The notes: generated from the letters alone by a model not told the origin. A stretch of 64,000 nt of DNA from Hormiphora californensis (GCA_020137815.1 CM035361.1:4965326-5029325); one strand, 5' to 3'. Counted from the first letter of the stretch, positions 20,077 to 31,021 are shown. Numbers and translations are program-made.

Positions 20077-21454
20077 ATACAAATGTATCTCTCCCTCCCT
20101 CTCTCATCCTGGCTCATCCTGTGTCTATCTCCATCTCAATCACTAACAAAGTAATGGTAGCTGTTCAATTTCTTCTCCTTTCTTGTAAGTTCTGGTTTGA
20201 GGACATTGTGGAAGATACGTTGAATAATAACTGGGAAGTATCTTGCAGCTACTCACTGCTGTGGTTCTCTGAAATAGGGGAGATTGTTATCACGGGTCAA
20301 GGGTGCTGCCTTGCGCCGCCGACCCCATCTGAGCGCACTGACCACTGTCGCTTGGATCAAATTGGGTTATGACTTTCTGTCCACCACTTCTCGTGGTGAT
20401 AGCATATCTTACCTGCTGAGTATCTGAGAGAGTGCCAAGCGTGGGATACTAAACACAGTATCCAGAACGCAGTATCCAATTAGAAAAGTGATAAAATTGA
20501 TGTTTGGAGGGCATCAAATCCTGGGTTTTTATACCGTTCATTCAGATTTATCCATTTCGTCACTCGTCAGATTTCCCCGTTTCGCCATGTAACACACTAG
20601 AGAGGTTTACAATGTTTGAAAATCAAAAGTTTTATACAATAAAAGTAAAAAAGGGCTTCCCATAGTGGGTCCCCGGTCCCCCATAAATTATTTAAACGTT
20701 ACTCCATACCGGCCTACACAGGCATGCCATAGAAAGATTGTTAGGGAGTACCGGGTATCCATGTCTCATATAAGACTGTCCTCTTCGCGGCGAGCCTTAG
20801 GCCTGGTGCGGCTACGTGAGGTTGTGCGGTGTACACTGTACAGTCAGTGCCTGACAACGGGTATCCCCTAATGGGGGGACACTGTCCACACCCCGCTAAT
20901 ACACTAAACATATTGGTTCACAAATATTAAACAAGAATTATTGCATTATGTATTCATAATGCGGTGTTTCCCTGCCCTCCGTCGACAGGATCAGTATCAC
21001 ACTATCAGTATCACAATATCAAGGCTTGGTCACAATGTGAGATGCATGCGTCCTGTATTTACACAGCTGTTTTACTCTACCCTCACCCCTTCAGCAACAG
21101 TGTTGTGAGCGCCGCGCACAGCTTTGAAAAATAAGCGTCCTGACATCATATTTCATCAAAACAGTTATTTGATTTTATGAAGGAGCAGTTACTATGCTGC
21201 TACCGTGACACACGCGATTTTGACCACGCTCGAGTTACTATTTCAAATCCGAGATTTCTAAACCCTTTATGATCTTTCAAACTTTTCAACACTACTTTAA
21301 ACAAATTAATTTGAGTTTGCCGTCAATCGTTCCGATAACTGTGTTAGCATCTATTCTCTAATCTTTTAGATCTCTGTTAGGCCTACTTTAACTTAACTTC
21401 GAGTGATATCAGTGAAGAGTTTGTTGTTGGCCGGCGTGCAACGGGTGTTTTAGG
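20077..21454. other. Region upstream of the LINE ORF1; no gene recognised
   Basis: Probably includes the LINE 5' UTR, whose start I cannot place. A decayed TTGCGCCGCCGACCCCATCTGA piece at 20310 is related to the CTGTCTGGCG MITE family. Short ORFs here lack support. Confidence 0.45.
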
Positions 21455-22699
21455 ATGACCGTTACGAGTAATTATGACATATGTATCACTAAGAGTGATT
21501 TTGAAGACGTGTTATCAGGAGAAGTATTTAGCAATGATTATAAGGGTAGTGATTTGTTAGTGTGCCTTGAGAGGGGTGACACTGTTTGTCCGTCGTCTGT
21601 CCATAAACCTCAGTTGTGGCATCTTCTCAAAGCCTGCTACAGTATGCTTCCGGCGTCGGCACCGTTTTCTGTTCCTGGAGACCAAACTGACCTGAAGGAG
21701 TCGTTTGCAAAGCTGCACAAAGATCTGGTTTCGACTATCTCTGCTTTGGTCAAGCCTGTGGAGAATGGTAGAAGTGATATTGGTGGTGGTGGTGATCCAG
21801 AGGAACCGGTTACACCTACGATGAAACACTATGTGAATATTAAAACTGGCATCAATGAGGAAGGAGGGTCAGGATTCTGTGCGAAGAAGTGGACTGATGA
21901 GGTCAAACCCAAAGTGGAAACTGCGTTGAAGACGATACCGGTGGTGAGATCCAGAGTGAACAGTGACCATACTCGACTGTATTTCCCTAATGAGGACCAG
22001 ATGAAGGAAGCGGAGAAAGTGTTGACTCCTCTTGCACAGGACTGCTCCATGTCATTCTTCTCAGAGGAGGCCAAGAAACTTGAACCAAAGGTGACGATTA
22101 ATGATTTGAACCCTGAACTACTGGAAAAGGAGACTATCCTGGCAGCAATTTTGGACAAAAATGAGGATATCAGAAAGCTTTATCATGAGGATAAGAAGTT
22201 GAAAGTGGTGTTTGTGAGCGAGAGAGACAGGTATGCAGTGATCCAGATGGCTCCAGAGATCCGGAGGCTTTTGTCTAACAACGGTGATAAACTCAACCTA
22301 GGTCTTCGACAACATTTTGTCAAGAACAGGTATCATGTGATTCAATGCTATCACTGTCAAGGATACGGACATATAGCAGGCTCGATCTACTGTCCTCAGA
22401 AGGAAAACCCTGTGTGCTGCTTTTGTGCTGGAACACACCAGACAAAGGACTGTAGGGCAAAGAAGAACAACGAGACTGGTAAGATGAAGTGTGTGAACTG
22501 TGCGGTTGGAGGATCAAGAGAGGACAAGAAGTATGCGAGGACCCATACAGCTTCTAGTATGTGGTGTCCCTCGTACATCAATGAACGGGCACGGCTTATG
22601 GAGAGGACGTCAGGTGTAAGCAAAGAAGAAAAAAACCTGTACTGGACGAGGACAAAGGAGGAACTACACAGGAAAAGACTTGGAAGATTGGGACACTAA
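21455..22699 (+). CDS. LINE ORF1, zinc-knuckle RNA-binding protein
   Basis: 414 aa. The N-terminal ~280 residues are charged and unrecognised. The C-terminal part has a CCHC knuckle C-x2-C-x4-H-x5-C (CYHCQGYGHIAGSIYC), a second C-x2-C-x3-H-x4-C (CCFCAGTHQTKDC) and a third Cys/His cluster (CVNC-n-H-n-WCP). This is the arrangement of ORF1 in Jockey/CR1-type LINEs, where it binds element RNA to form the RNP. It ends by overlapping the ORF2 frame, with the slippery sequence A AAA AAC at 22630-22636, 21 codons before its stop. Confidence 0.88.
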   Translation: MTVTSNYDICITKSDFEDVLSGEVFSNDYKGSDLLVCLERGDTVCPSSVHKPQLWHLLKACYSMLPASAPFSVPGDQTDLKESFAKLHKDLVSTISALVKPVENGRSDIGGGGDPEEPVTPTMKHYVNIKTGINEEGGSGFCAKKWTDEVKPKVETALKTIPVVRSRVNSDHTRLYFPNEDQMKEAEKVLTPLAQDCSMSFFSEEAKKLEPKVTINDLNPELLEKETILAAILDKNEDIRKLYHEDKKLKVVFVSERDRYAVIQMAPEIRRLLSNNGDKLNLGLRQHFVKNRYHVIQCYHCQGYGHIAGSIYCPQKENPVCCFCAGTHQTKDCRAKKNNETGKMKCVNCAVGGSREDKKYARTHTASSMWCPSYINERARLMERTSGVSKEEKNLYWTRTKEELHRKRLGRLGH

Positions 22700-23672
22700 A
22701 TGTCCGCTCTCTCATTAACAAAACTGGAGGAGTTATTTCGCATCTGGAAGAGGAGGATTGTGATATTTGTCTTATACAGGAAACATTTTTGAAATCAACA
22801 GACACTGGAAAACTTCAAGAAATTAGAGATAATGGATGGGATATTTTCTCGTGCCCCAGAGGAGACAGAGGAGGAGGAGGAATTGGAATCCTTTTTAGAG
22901 ATGGCATAGTTCTTCGACAGTGTCCGGTGAAGACTAAGTATAAGTCTTTTCAAGTTCAAGAGGTCCTGATCAGTGACAGAGATCAACCGAAGAGGATCTG
23001 TAATGTCTACCGACCTCCGTACACACCGAAGTCAAGACTTACAGAAGCAACCTTCCTATCGGAGTTTGGTGATTACCTATCCGAGCTTGTTATGAAACAA
23101 GGTACTCCGATCATCGCTGGTGACTTGAACTTCCAGGTGCAGGATGCTAATAACTTCTATGCTAGGAAACTTTTGGAGCTGCTGGATTCATTTGATCTTC
23201 AACAAAGAGTGCCACTTTTACCTACTCACCGGCTTGGAGGAACCTTGGACTTGGTGATAACTACAAGAGAAACTTCTCTAGGTGACATATCCATATTTCC
23301 TAATGGTACTACATCAGATCACTTCCTAGTACAGTTTGGGATTGAAGTGAGACCTGACCTGTCGAACTCCTGTCTGAAGAAGTCAGTATATCGAGAGTAC
23401 ATGGATTACAAGTCAGTGGATTTGGAAGGATTTAAAGAGGATTTGCGGAAGGCTGATTTTGAAGGAGGTAGGGATCCAGAGGAGGGCGTGGTGAATTTCT
23501 ATCGTTGGCTGGAAAGTATAGTGGAGAGGCGAGTTCCGAGGAAGCGGGTGAGGATTGGGAAAAAGTTTAAGCCATGGAGGGATGAGGAACTTAGAGGATT
23601 ACTTCGAGAGAGGAGGAATGCAGAACGGTGTTGGCGGAAACTCGGAACTGTGGATGCGAAACGGAGATTTAA
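22587..23672 (+). CDS. LINE ORF2, 5' part: apurinic-type endonuclease domain (interrupted gene)
   Basis: Open in the -1 frame relative to ORF1 from about 22587. The EN domain starts KIGTLNVRSL near 22684 and includes IQETF, AGDLNFQ, TLDLVIT and the TSDHFL motif with the catalytic His, as in CR1/L2/Jockey LINEs. There is no ATG in this frame before the domain; the first is at 22789, inside it. This points to expression as a frameshift product. The frame is broken at TTAA (23669-23672) by the piggyBac-like insertion and continues in phase at 33005. In the present sequence it reads 28 bases into the insert and stops at 23700. Confidence 0.88.
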
Positions 23673-23763
23673 CCCTTTGAGGGCGATAGGTCATATATGA
23701 CACGGTCCATTCTAGACCGTCTGGAAGGCGCTACATGATGTCTAGGTGGCTAATTTTTTGTCA

Positions 23764-24142
23764 TGTGACGAGCGGCCTTTTTCTGGAACTCTTTTATATT
23801 TTCCTTGTATCACTTTTGTCCCCGTTTCAAAGTAAAAACAGCTTGTTTCCTTTTGTAACAAAATCGGTTGGGGGAAACGGGAACTGAACAAAAAGGGGGC
23901 CAGGCACTCGAACACAATCCCGGGCGATCTACAAACTTCTGGGGTTGCGCGCGCGGCCTATAGCCACGCGCGCGGACATAGCTGACAAACGTCCTAACAG
24001 AAACCCCGCGCGCTACGTCCAGAACGCCCCAGAAGTGTGTCCGAGTGTCCCGCCTTCCTTCTAGATCATATCTCGGACCCGGAAAACACAAAATACAAAT
24101 ATCTCATACAAAATAAGGTAATCATATCATAAAATCACCACA
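23764..24142 (-). repeat. 3' LTR, 379 bp
   Basis: Starts TGTGACGAGCGG and ends ATCACCACA on the plus strand (TG...CA on both strands). The copy at 30395-30773 is at a constant offset of 6631 bp and shows no difference in the stretches compared, including an identical 93-codon shadow ORF. Confidence 0.94.
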
Positions 24143-25313
24143 TATACCCACAAAAAAAACTGGCCCGATCGATACCTCCTTGAGGTAGCGAGAGAGCCAA
24201 TCGCAACCCTCCGGAGATATACGAACACACTCGCTACACCTCTCTCGACTATTCTAGAACAATCTCACCGCACTACTAGTACTATGGCTCTCCTAGGAAC
24301 ATCTGACACGACAACAGCTATCTATACTAAGTCCTTATCTTGCTAACCACACACTGACGAACAGACAAATCCTAACTGCTACACTCTTCTCTCAATTCTC
24401 TCTCTCACAAGACACACTTTACAAAGTGTACAAGAGTCCCCACAGTTCTGTATAGGTAATGTCTCTATAACTATACCTCTTCTTCTGATGATATCTTGGT
24501 CATATCCCCGAACACTGTCCTCCTTGCAGTTGCTCAGCCTAGCTCTCTGCCCCATTTTCCCTGCCGAATCTCCCCCTTCCCTGCCAGAATTCCTCTTTCC
24601 TTCACAAGCAGGATAATATTCTAAAACGGGGTGGGTTAGTAAGATGTAAACCACTTTCACTGGCACACTAATCTCACAACTCGCTCTCACAACACTTACA
24701 CACTCTCAATGCCATACTCGCACTATACCTCACACCACGGCCATACTCACACCTTTCCTCCCGGCCATACTCACACCTTTCCGCACGACCACACTCAGAC
24801 CTCACTGCACCGCCGCACTCGGACCTCTCTGCACAGCCACACTCAGACCTCACTGTACCCACACACCGAACTGACAGGGAAAGAACAATACCCCGGGGAA
24901 GACCGGGTCTAACGATACTATACCAATACTCCTGAATCATCCAGGACGAGTTAGGGTGTAGTGCGAACAGGTATTCGGTATCAGCTGTAGCATCGCGGTA
25001 AACAGGGTCCTCCATAGCCGGCCGACTATCAAGTACGACAACTCTCTGGGTGGTATTCCAACACATAAAATATCAACATTCAACTTATCATTTATCATAT
25101 CTCCTGAAACAAGTGAATACCCCCAACCCAGAAAGTCATCTCCCCCGTTCCCTCACGGACTGACTGCCACCTCATGCCCCACAGTCCTAATCATCCTAAA
25201 CAACAGAGTATAACACCCCTACTAGGCAACTCGGGAACAAGAACAAACACCAAACAAGAACGTACAAACAACAATACTTACCTATACAGAAGCATACTCC
25301 GGTGATTCATGAG
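24143..25313 (-). other. Non-coding 3' part of the LTR element
   Basis: Where an integrase would normally be encoded there is only fragmented sequence. A short run of Ser-Glu-Cys-Gly-type coding repeats from a CACACTCAGACCTC tandem repeat (24715-24850) is a by-product. The bases before the 3' LTR do not form an obvious polypurine tract. Confidence 0.6.
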
Positions 25314-28232
25314 CTAGAGGAAAGGGGTGTTTAAAAAGTGGTACTCGCTCCCTCTCAACGGAGGGTAACGTATGACCCCTTCACCCTCTGTTATTGCCAT
25401 CACAGTCACTAGCTTGTGACTCTCGGACTCACTACCCGCACATTCCTCTATCTCGGTGATTTCTCCAGTGGAGATTTTCGTCATCTTGACGTCTGTATCC
25501 TCTTCTACAAACCATGTGTCGGTGACTAATGGATCAGAAAATCTAACTTGCTTGTAGATCACTTCTTCTTCTGATGTTGATTCAGCTGATGTGAATCCTT
25601 CTTCTAACTGATATATCTCATTCTCGGTGTCTTCTTCCGTCTCCGCTGGAGAGTAGTCCTCTTCCTCTTGCTCTGCTGTTATACCTCTTTTGTCATTACA
25701 CGTCTCCTCTGGAGAGTGGTCTTCTTCATTCTGCTCTACTGCTACATCCCTCTTTTCAGTACACGTCTCCTCTGGAGAATGGTCTTCTTCATTCTGCTCT
25801 ACTGCTACATCCCTCTTTTCAGTACACGTCTCCTCTGGAGAGTGGTCTTCTTCCGTCTGTACACCTATCTCCACTGATTTTGCCATGTGGGGGAACCGGG
25901 ATAGGAAGTCTACTAGTTGGTTCTCCTCTCCTCCAATGTGACGAATTACACAGTTGTAATCCGCCAAAATCTGCGTCTTTCTTATCAGCGTTGCATTAGA
26001 TTTGGCGAAGAGGGTGTCTTGGGCCTGGAGCAAACTTTTGCAGTCAGTAACTACCGTGAACTTGGTGTTAGCTAGGTAAACTCTCCAATGTTGGAGAGCA
26101 TATAACATGGCGTCAAACTCTAATCGAGTTTGCCCTCTGCTTCTTTTATACAAGGGAGTAGCTCTGCTATAGAAGGCCACAATGCGTCTTTCCCTTTTCC
26201 CATCGATGACCAGTTCTTGCGATAATGTAGCTCCATACCCATAAATAGAGGCATCGATGACCACCTCGTAGCTTTCAAATGGATCCTCTGGATCAGGCAC
26301 GGCTAATAAAGTTCTCTTGCATATCTCCATCTTGAGAGTTAGCAAGGCCTCTTCGCACTTGGCTGTCCAATGGAACTCGCTGGTTCCTCGTAACAACGCG
26401 TGAATAGGCCGGGCAATGGTGCTGTAGTTCTTGATCCACTCCCTAACATAATTCAGAGCTCCCATTACCTTCATCACTTCTTTCTTAGATTCTGGGGCCC
26501 GGAGGTTCATCAGGTCCTTCACTCGGTCCTCTGTTATCTTGACCCCCTCGGCTGTAACTGCTACCCCAACAAATTCGACCTCTGGTCGAAGGAGCTTTGT
26601 CTTATCAGTGGATACTTTTAGCCCCGCTGAGCCGAGTCTTTGTAGCAGTTTCTCCAATCTGTCTAGATGATCAGCCGTTGATGATGATGATAGGAACAGG
26701 TCGTCGATGAAAAACACTACTTGGTCTATAGGCAGGGTGTCGAGGAGTTTTTGCATCATACGGGTCAAATTAGAACTACTAGCTCTATTACCCCTCATCA
26801 TACGTCCGAAACAAAGCTGTTGTCCTCTGTACAGAAAGGCAGTGGCTTTCTTAGATTCCTCTGTATAAGGCACCTGCCAAAATCCCTTGCTCACATCTAG
26901 TGAGCTAAATAAGGCATCTCCCCCTATCCTATCTAGGACATGGTTGAGATTTGGCAAGGGGTAACTGTCACCTACGCACTCCTTGTTGAGATTTCGTAGG
27001 TCAGCTACCAATCTGTAGGCCCCCGGTGTTTTCTTTTTGACTAGAAATATCGGTGAATTCCAGTCAGAAGGCTCTGCTAGAGTCTCCACAACACCGGCTT
27101 GCATCATTTCTTTGATGTTTCGCTCCATCTCTGGCCTTAACTTGTAGGGGACTGGCATGGGGTTTGTCCATCGTGCTGTGGCCTCGGGCTTGAGGCCAAT
27201 GTCAGCAGAGTACATGTTGCAGCATCCTATGTCGTACTCGTCATAGCTGAACACTGCTCGATGCCTCCAGATGATGTCCTCAATCCTTTCTTCCTCTTCC
27301 AAAGATACTTTAGTACCCCTAGGCCCGACGATCTCATTGGTCTTCAATCTCTTGAACAGCTCCTCTTTGGTCCACCGTTCCTGGGGTCCCTCTGGGGCCT
27401 CATCTATTCTCAAGATCGAACAGTCATCATCAGAACACTGTACCCCCCTGATAGGGTTGTAGTCGGGTACCGGTTCCAATTTTGCCACACGTGCTCCCCT
27501 TGGGAGACGTACATCTTCCTCGCTGAGGTTGATGCATTTCAAGATGATCTGTCCGTTGGCAGCTTCCGCTATTGCCGCTGCTATGAGAACACCCTGGTCG
27601 ACCTTCAAAATGCTCGGCTTTACTACTCCGACCGCTGGTTTTCCTACTGCTACGCACCCCGTAATGTACGTTATGGCGTTCTTCTTTACCAGGATTCCCT
27701 CTGGGATCTTAATAGTACATGCCCTCTCCACGCTGGGAGGGGTGTCATTGAACGGGGTAGGTGTGGCTCCTTCCATCTCCACACAGCAGGTTTCATAGTT
27801 CACTGAGCATCTGGACTTCGTGAAAAAGACATGACCTAATAGGATGTCGTAATCCATCTGCCCACAAACTATAAATTCGAAGATCTCGGTCTTTCCCCCA
27901 ATCGTTAGTGGCAGGTCAATCCTCCCGAAGGTTTCGATAGGATTCCCCCCAAAGTCTTTCAGCCTTTTACATGGTTTCTTGGCCTCTCCCGCACTTGGGA
28001 TTCTCTCCAGCGCACTCCTCGCTATCAAATTGACAGCGGAGCCCGTGTCTAAGAAGCATCTAATCCTCTGTTCCTTGATCGTTGCCCAGATTATGACTTG
28101 GTTGACTGAATGTTCGACTGTAGCTATAGTTTCTTGATCACTAGAAGTACTATTTACCTCACTCGCTGGGAGGCTAATATCACTCCATATACTCTCCTCA
28201 TCTCCCTCTTCTAGATGGTCTCCCGCTCCCAT
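25314..28232 (-). CDS. pol: LTR retrotransposon pol: protease, reverse transcriptase, RNase H
   Basis: 972 aa. The retropepsin active site is FLDTGSAVNLI (DTG at 62-64). The RT core has RLVADLRNLN, SSLDVSKGFWQVP and the catalytic FIDDLF. RNase H has VIDASIYGYGATLSQE and FTVVTDCKSLL. The C-terminus is acidic with three 21-residue repeats around EEDHSPEETC-EKRDVAVEQ (63 bp tandem repeat, about 25680-25865). It then ends where Ty3-type pol proteins normally continue into integrase. ATG at 28232 overlaps the gag end by 22 bp in the -1 frame, so pol is made by frameshift or reinitiation. Confidence 0.9.
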   Translation of the reverse strand: MGAGDHLEEGDEESIWSDISLPASEVNSTSSDQETIATVEHSVNQVIIWATIKEQRIRCFLDTGSAVNLIARSALERIPSAGEAKKPCKRLKDFGGNPIETFGRIDLPLTIGGKTEIFEFIVCGQMDYDILLGHVFFTKSRCSVNYETCCVEMEGATPTPFNDTPPSVERACTIKIPEGILVKKNAITYITGCVAVGKPAVGVVKPSILKVDQGVLIAAAIAEAANGQIILKCINLSEEDVRLPRGARVAKLEPVPDYNPIRGVQCSDDDCSILRIDEAPEGPQERWTKEELFKRLKTNEIVGPRGTKVSLEEEERIEDIIWRHRAVFSYDEYDIGCCNMYSADIGLKPEATARWTNPMPVPYKLRPEMERNIKEMMQAGVVETLAEPSDWNSPIFLVKKKTPGAYRLVADLRNLNKECVGDSYPLPNLNHVLDRIGGDALFSSLDVSKGFWQVPYTEESKKATAFLYRGQQLCFGRMMRGNRASSSNLTRMMQKLLDTLPIDQVVFFIDDLFLSSSSTADHLDRLEKLLQRLGSAGLKVSTDKTKLLRPEVEFVGVAVTAEGVKITEDRVKDLMNLRAPESKKEVMKVMGALNYVREWIKNYSTIARPIHALLRGTSEFHWTAKCEEALLTLKMEICKRTLLAVPDPEDPFESYEVVIDASIYGYGATLSQELVIDGKRERRIVAFYSRATPLYKRSRGQTRLEFDAMLYALQHWRVYLANTKFTVVTDCKSLLQAQDTLFAKSNATLIRKTQILADYNCVIRHIGGEENQLVDFLSRFPHMAKSVEIGVQTEEDHSPEETCTEKRDVAVEQNEEDHSPEETCTEKRDVAVEQNEEDHSPEETCNDKRGITAEQEEEDYSPAETEEDTENEIYQLEEGFTSAESTSEEEVIYKQVRFSDPLVTDTWFVEEDTDVKMTKISTGEITEIEECAGSESESHKLVTVMAITEGEGVIRYPPLRGSEYHFLNTPFL

Positions 28233-30394
28233 AGGTTGTTGCGGCCGTTGCTCTGATCCAAGTGGTCCGTCGCTCCGACCGCTCTCACGTTTCCCGGACT
28301 TCTACTGTTGTTTCTACCCGTACTCGGTGCCGTGTATCCGGTTGCTGCTTCTGTAATTCCCGGGCAGTTTCTTGCTTTGTGTCCCACCTGGTGACAACTG
28401 AAACAAGTTACTCTGGGTTGTGCCCAAGGTGGTTGCTGACCCCATTGCTGGCCCTGTGGGTTTGCTAATCGACAGAAGTTCGCTGTATGTCCCACTTTTC
28501 TGCACAACTGACACGTCTGTAGTTTGTAGCATGTTGCTACGTCGTGTCCTTCCATGTGGCAAAATGTGCAGACTGCGATTCCCGTTGTGGGTGAAGGTTG
28601 TGACACTGGGACGTTCCCTGCTGGGACGCTCCTTGCTGGGATGCTTCCTGCTGGAATATTTCCTGCTGGAATACTCCCTGCTGGAATACTACCTGCTGGA
28701 ATATTTCCTACTGGAATACTCCCCATTTGTGACGCTCCCCATGATGTTGTGCTAGCCAGGGATTGCGGTTGTCCCTCGAACGATGAACCCAGCTGGACCC
28801 TGTACACCGATTCTTCTTTCCTCTGTGCCAGGCACTTCATACGGGCTTCTCTCACCCCAGCTCGGATGACTATCCCGTCAAAGTCCTCTGAAATGTCTCG
28901 GAGGTCACCGATCATCATGGCGATTTCCGTATTGGCTACGCCATCCTGAAGGGCCTCCAGCTTCCGTCTTCTTAACTGGCCTTCCGAGGCATCAGGGTGA
29001 GCCGACTTGGCCTCCCTCCTGATCCTGTCTGCAAACTCTTCTATCGTCTCCCACGATTCCTGCCTGATCGTCTTCAACTTGAGACGATGCACCTCCGGAC
29101 AATTGCTAATTGAACGGGTAGCCTGTTTCACGAATTCTAGCAGGTACTTGGGATCTTCCCTTTCTCGCTGCTGGAACTCCATGTTGTAGAGTTTCTCATA
29201 CATTTCGTCTTCTTTGACTGACGATAGGAGGATCTTATCATATCTTCTGCTTCCTCTTCTTGACATCTCTAAATAGCTGGCAAACCTTTTGAGATGTGTA
29301 CTCCAATTCATTCCGGCTCGGAATTTCGGCATCTCATTGGGGCCTTCACTGTCAGAAGATACCCTTCTCGGTCTTCTATATCTTCTCTCTTCATTATTTC
29401 TTCTCCCTTCTTCATTTGGTCTTCTTTCGGAGCGCCTGCTAGGCCTCCGTCTCTCTCCGGGTGAGTCAGATGATGAGGACGAGGATGGCGGTGAACCTCG
29501 CCTTCTTTCTCTGGGCTTCTTTTCCTCTTTAACGGCTGTTTTAGTGTCTTTAGGCGCCTCTTTAGGCCCCTGTCCGTCACCTTCTTCTTCCTTTCTTGCC
29601 GCGACGGTCTCCGCCTGGATTCCAAGAGTGTTGACCCTGATGGACCTCCTGTCAGATAGTGATGGCGTGCTGGGTTGACGTCTCCTGCGCTCGTGCTCAC
29701 TCTCAGAAGTCTTCCTCTTGCTGGGGAAACTGATCTCTGAGGTCCACCTCAGCTCCTCGTCATCATCCAGGGTTAGATACCTGAAGGACCTTTCTAGCTT
29801 CTGGCTCTCCTCTTTTACTTTCAATGGCTTTTGAGCTGATCGTACGGGGGAAGGTTCCCTTCGGCGCTCAACATGTCTGCCGTATGACCGTACCGATGCG
29901 ATGGACGATGCGGGGGATAAGTCTCTCCGCGGTGAACTGTTGAATAAAGATCTGCACAGGGGCTCTCTCACTGGAGATACGCTCCTCAATGCCCTGCGCA
30001 AATCTCTCGCTGGAGATCTATATTGCTGTTCCCTCGCTTGCTGGTGGCACGAAAGTTTTCTCGCTGGGGAAGACGCACGCGACGAGTCTCTCACTGGAGA
30101 TCTATGCGTATGCTCTCTCGCTTGATGCCGACGCGATCGTTCTCCCACTGGAGACGATGCACGCGATGAGTCTCTCTCTGGAGACCTACGCGACTGTCCG
30201 CTTGCTCGCTGTCGGCGCGTTCGCTCTCCCGCTGGAGACGATACACGTGAAGAGTCTCTCGCTGGAGACCCACGAATCAGCCGTCCTGTCTTACTGCGCT
30301 TCCATTTCTTCTTTTTACTACATCTCCGGGGCGGTTTTGGGGGTGATCGCTCCTGGCGATCAGAGCCCTCACTTGAAGAACCGAAGCCACCAAT
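28211..30394 (-). CDS. gag: LTR retrotransposon gag with Arg/Ser-rich N-terminus
   Basis: The frame is open from the 5' LTR edge (30394) to 28211, at least 727 codons, but has no ATG before residue ~355; the codon at 30148 is GTG. The N-terminal part is repetitive Arg/Ser/Pro (SPxRDSSR units), a capsid-like region follows (WSTHLKRFASYLEMS onward), then a seven-fold GSIPAGN repeat, and three CCHC-type knuckles (CTFCHMEGHDVATC, CQLCRKVGHTANFC, CFSCHQVGHKARNC). Non-AUG initiation, an initiator supplied by splicing, or start at the internal Met are the options. Confidence 0.82.
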   Translation of the reverse strand: MGGFGSSSEGSDRQERSPPKPPRRCSKKKKWKRSKTGRLIRGSPARDSSRVSSPAGERTRRQRASGQSRRSPERDSSRASSPVGERSRRHQAREHTHRSPVRDSSRASSPARKLSCHQQAREQQYRSPARDLRRALRSVSPVREPLCRSLFNSSPRRDLSPASSIASVRSYGRHVERRREPSPVRSAQKPLKVKEESQKLERSFRYLTLDDDEELRWTSEISFPSKRKTSESEHERRRRQPSTPSLSDRRSIRVNTLGIQAETVAARKEEEGDGQGPKEAPKDTKTAVKEEKKPRERRRGSPPSSSSSSDSPGERRRPSRRSERRPNEEGRRNNEERRYRRPRRVSSDSEGPNEMPKFRAGMNWSTHLKRFASYLEMSRRGSRRYDKILLSSVKEDEMYEKLYNMEFQQREREDPKYLLEFVKQATRSISNCPEVHRLKLKTIRQESWETIEEFADRIRREAKSAHPDASEGQLRRRKLEALQDGVANTEIAMMIGDLRDISEDFDGIVIRAGVREARMKCLAQRKEESVYRVQLGSSFEGQPQSLASTTSWGASQMGSIPVGNIPAGSIPAGSIPAGNIPAGSIPARSVPAGNVPVSQPSPTTGIAVCTFCHMEGHDVATCYKLQTCQLCRKVGHTANFCRLANPQGQQWGQQPPWAQPRVTCFSCHQVGHKARNCPGITEAATGYTAPSTGRNNSRSPGNVRAVGATDHLDQSNGRNNLWERETI
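30375..30394 (-). promoter_or_regulatory. Primer binding site of the LTR element
   Basis: Immediately inside the 5' LTR, after two bases, the minus strand reads TTGGTGGCTTCGGTTC. TGGTGGC pairs with a tRNA 3' end GCCACCA. I did not identify which tRNA. Confidence 0.6.
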
Positions 30395-30773
30395 TGTGAC
30401 GAGCGGCCTTTTTCTGGAACTCTTTTATATTTTCCTTGTATCACTTTTGTCCCCGTTTCAAAGTAAAAACAGCTTGTTTCCTTTTGTAACAAAATCGGTT
30501 GGGGGAAACGGGAACTGAACAAAAAGGGGGCCAGGCACTCGAACACAATCCCGGGCGATCTACAAACTTCTGGGGTTGCGCGCGCGGCCTATAGCCACGC
30601 GCGCGGACATAGCTGACAAACGTCCTAACAGAAACCCCGCGCGCTACGTCCAGAACGCCCCAGAAGTGTGTCCGAGTGTCCCGCCTTCCTTCTAGATCAT
30701 ATCTCGGACCCGGAAAACACAAAATACAAATATCTCATACAAAATAAGGTAATCATATCATAAAATCACCACA
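30395..30773 (-). repeat. 5' LTR, 379 bp
   Basis: Partner of 23764-24142. On the minus strand a TATAAAAG-like sequence lies near 30432, possibly the LTR promoter. Confidence 0.94.
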
Positions 30774-31021
30774 GTCACAAGCTAGTTTTAGGGATTTTGA
30801 ACCCAAAACCACGTCCAAATCTGCTCGGAAAATCGAAGAAATTTTTTTATGGCCCTTCTCGGGAGGCTAATTTAGGCCTTTTTTTCAAAACCCCTCTCAA
30901 ATTTTTGTTTTTGAGGGGCACAAATAATCCTTTGAAGGGATAAAACTACTTGACATAACAAATCGAATGCAAAAAACCGCATCAAAAAATATTGAAAATT
31001 GAATGAGTTATTAACGTTTTA

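Larger units (their letters stand above)
23764..30773 (-). mobile_element. Ty3-like LTR retrotransposon without a visible integrase
   Basis: 7.0 kb, transcribed from the minus strand: 5' LTR, PBS, gag, pol (protease-RT-RNase H), about 1.2 kb of non-coding DNA, 3' LTR. Flanked by GTCA on both sides (23760-23763 and 30774-30777). The LTRs look identical, so insertion is recent. No integrase motif (HHCC or DDE) appears in any ORF between RNase H and the 3' LTR. Confidence 0.88.

Noticed and set aside
23810-24091. 93-codon ORF found identically twice (also 30441-30722)
   Set aside because: It lies within both LTR copies; the duplication is explained by the LTRs and it has no retroviral domain.
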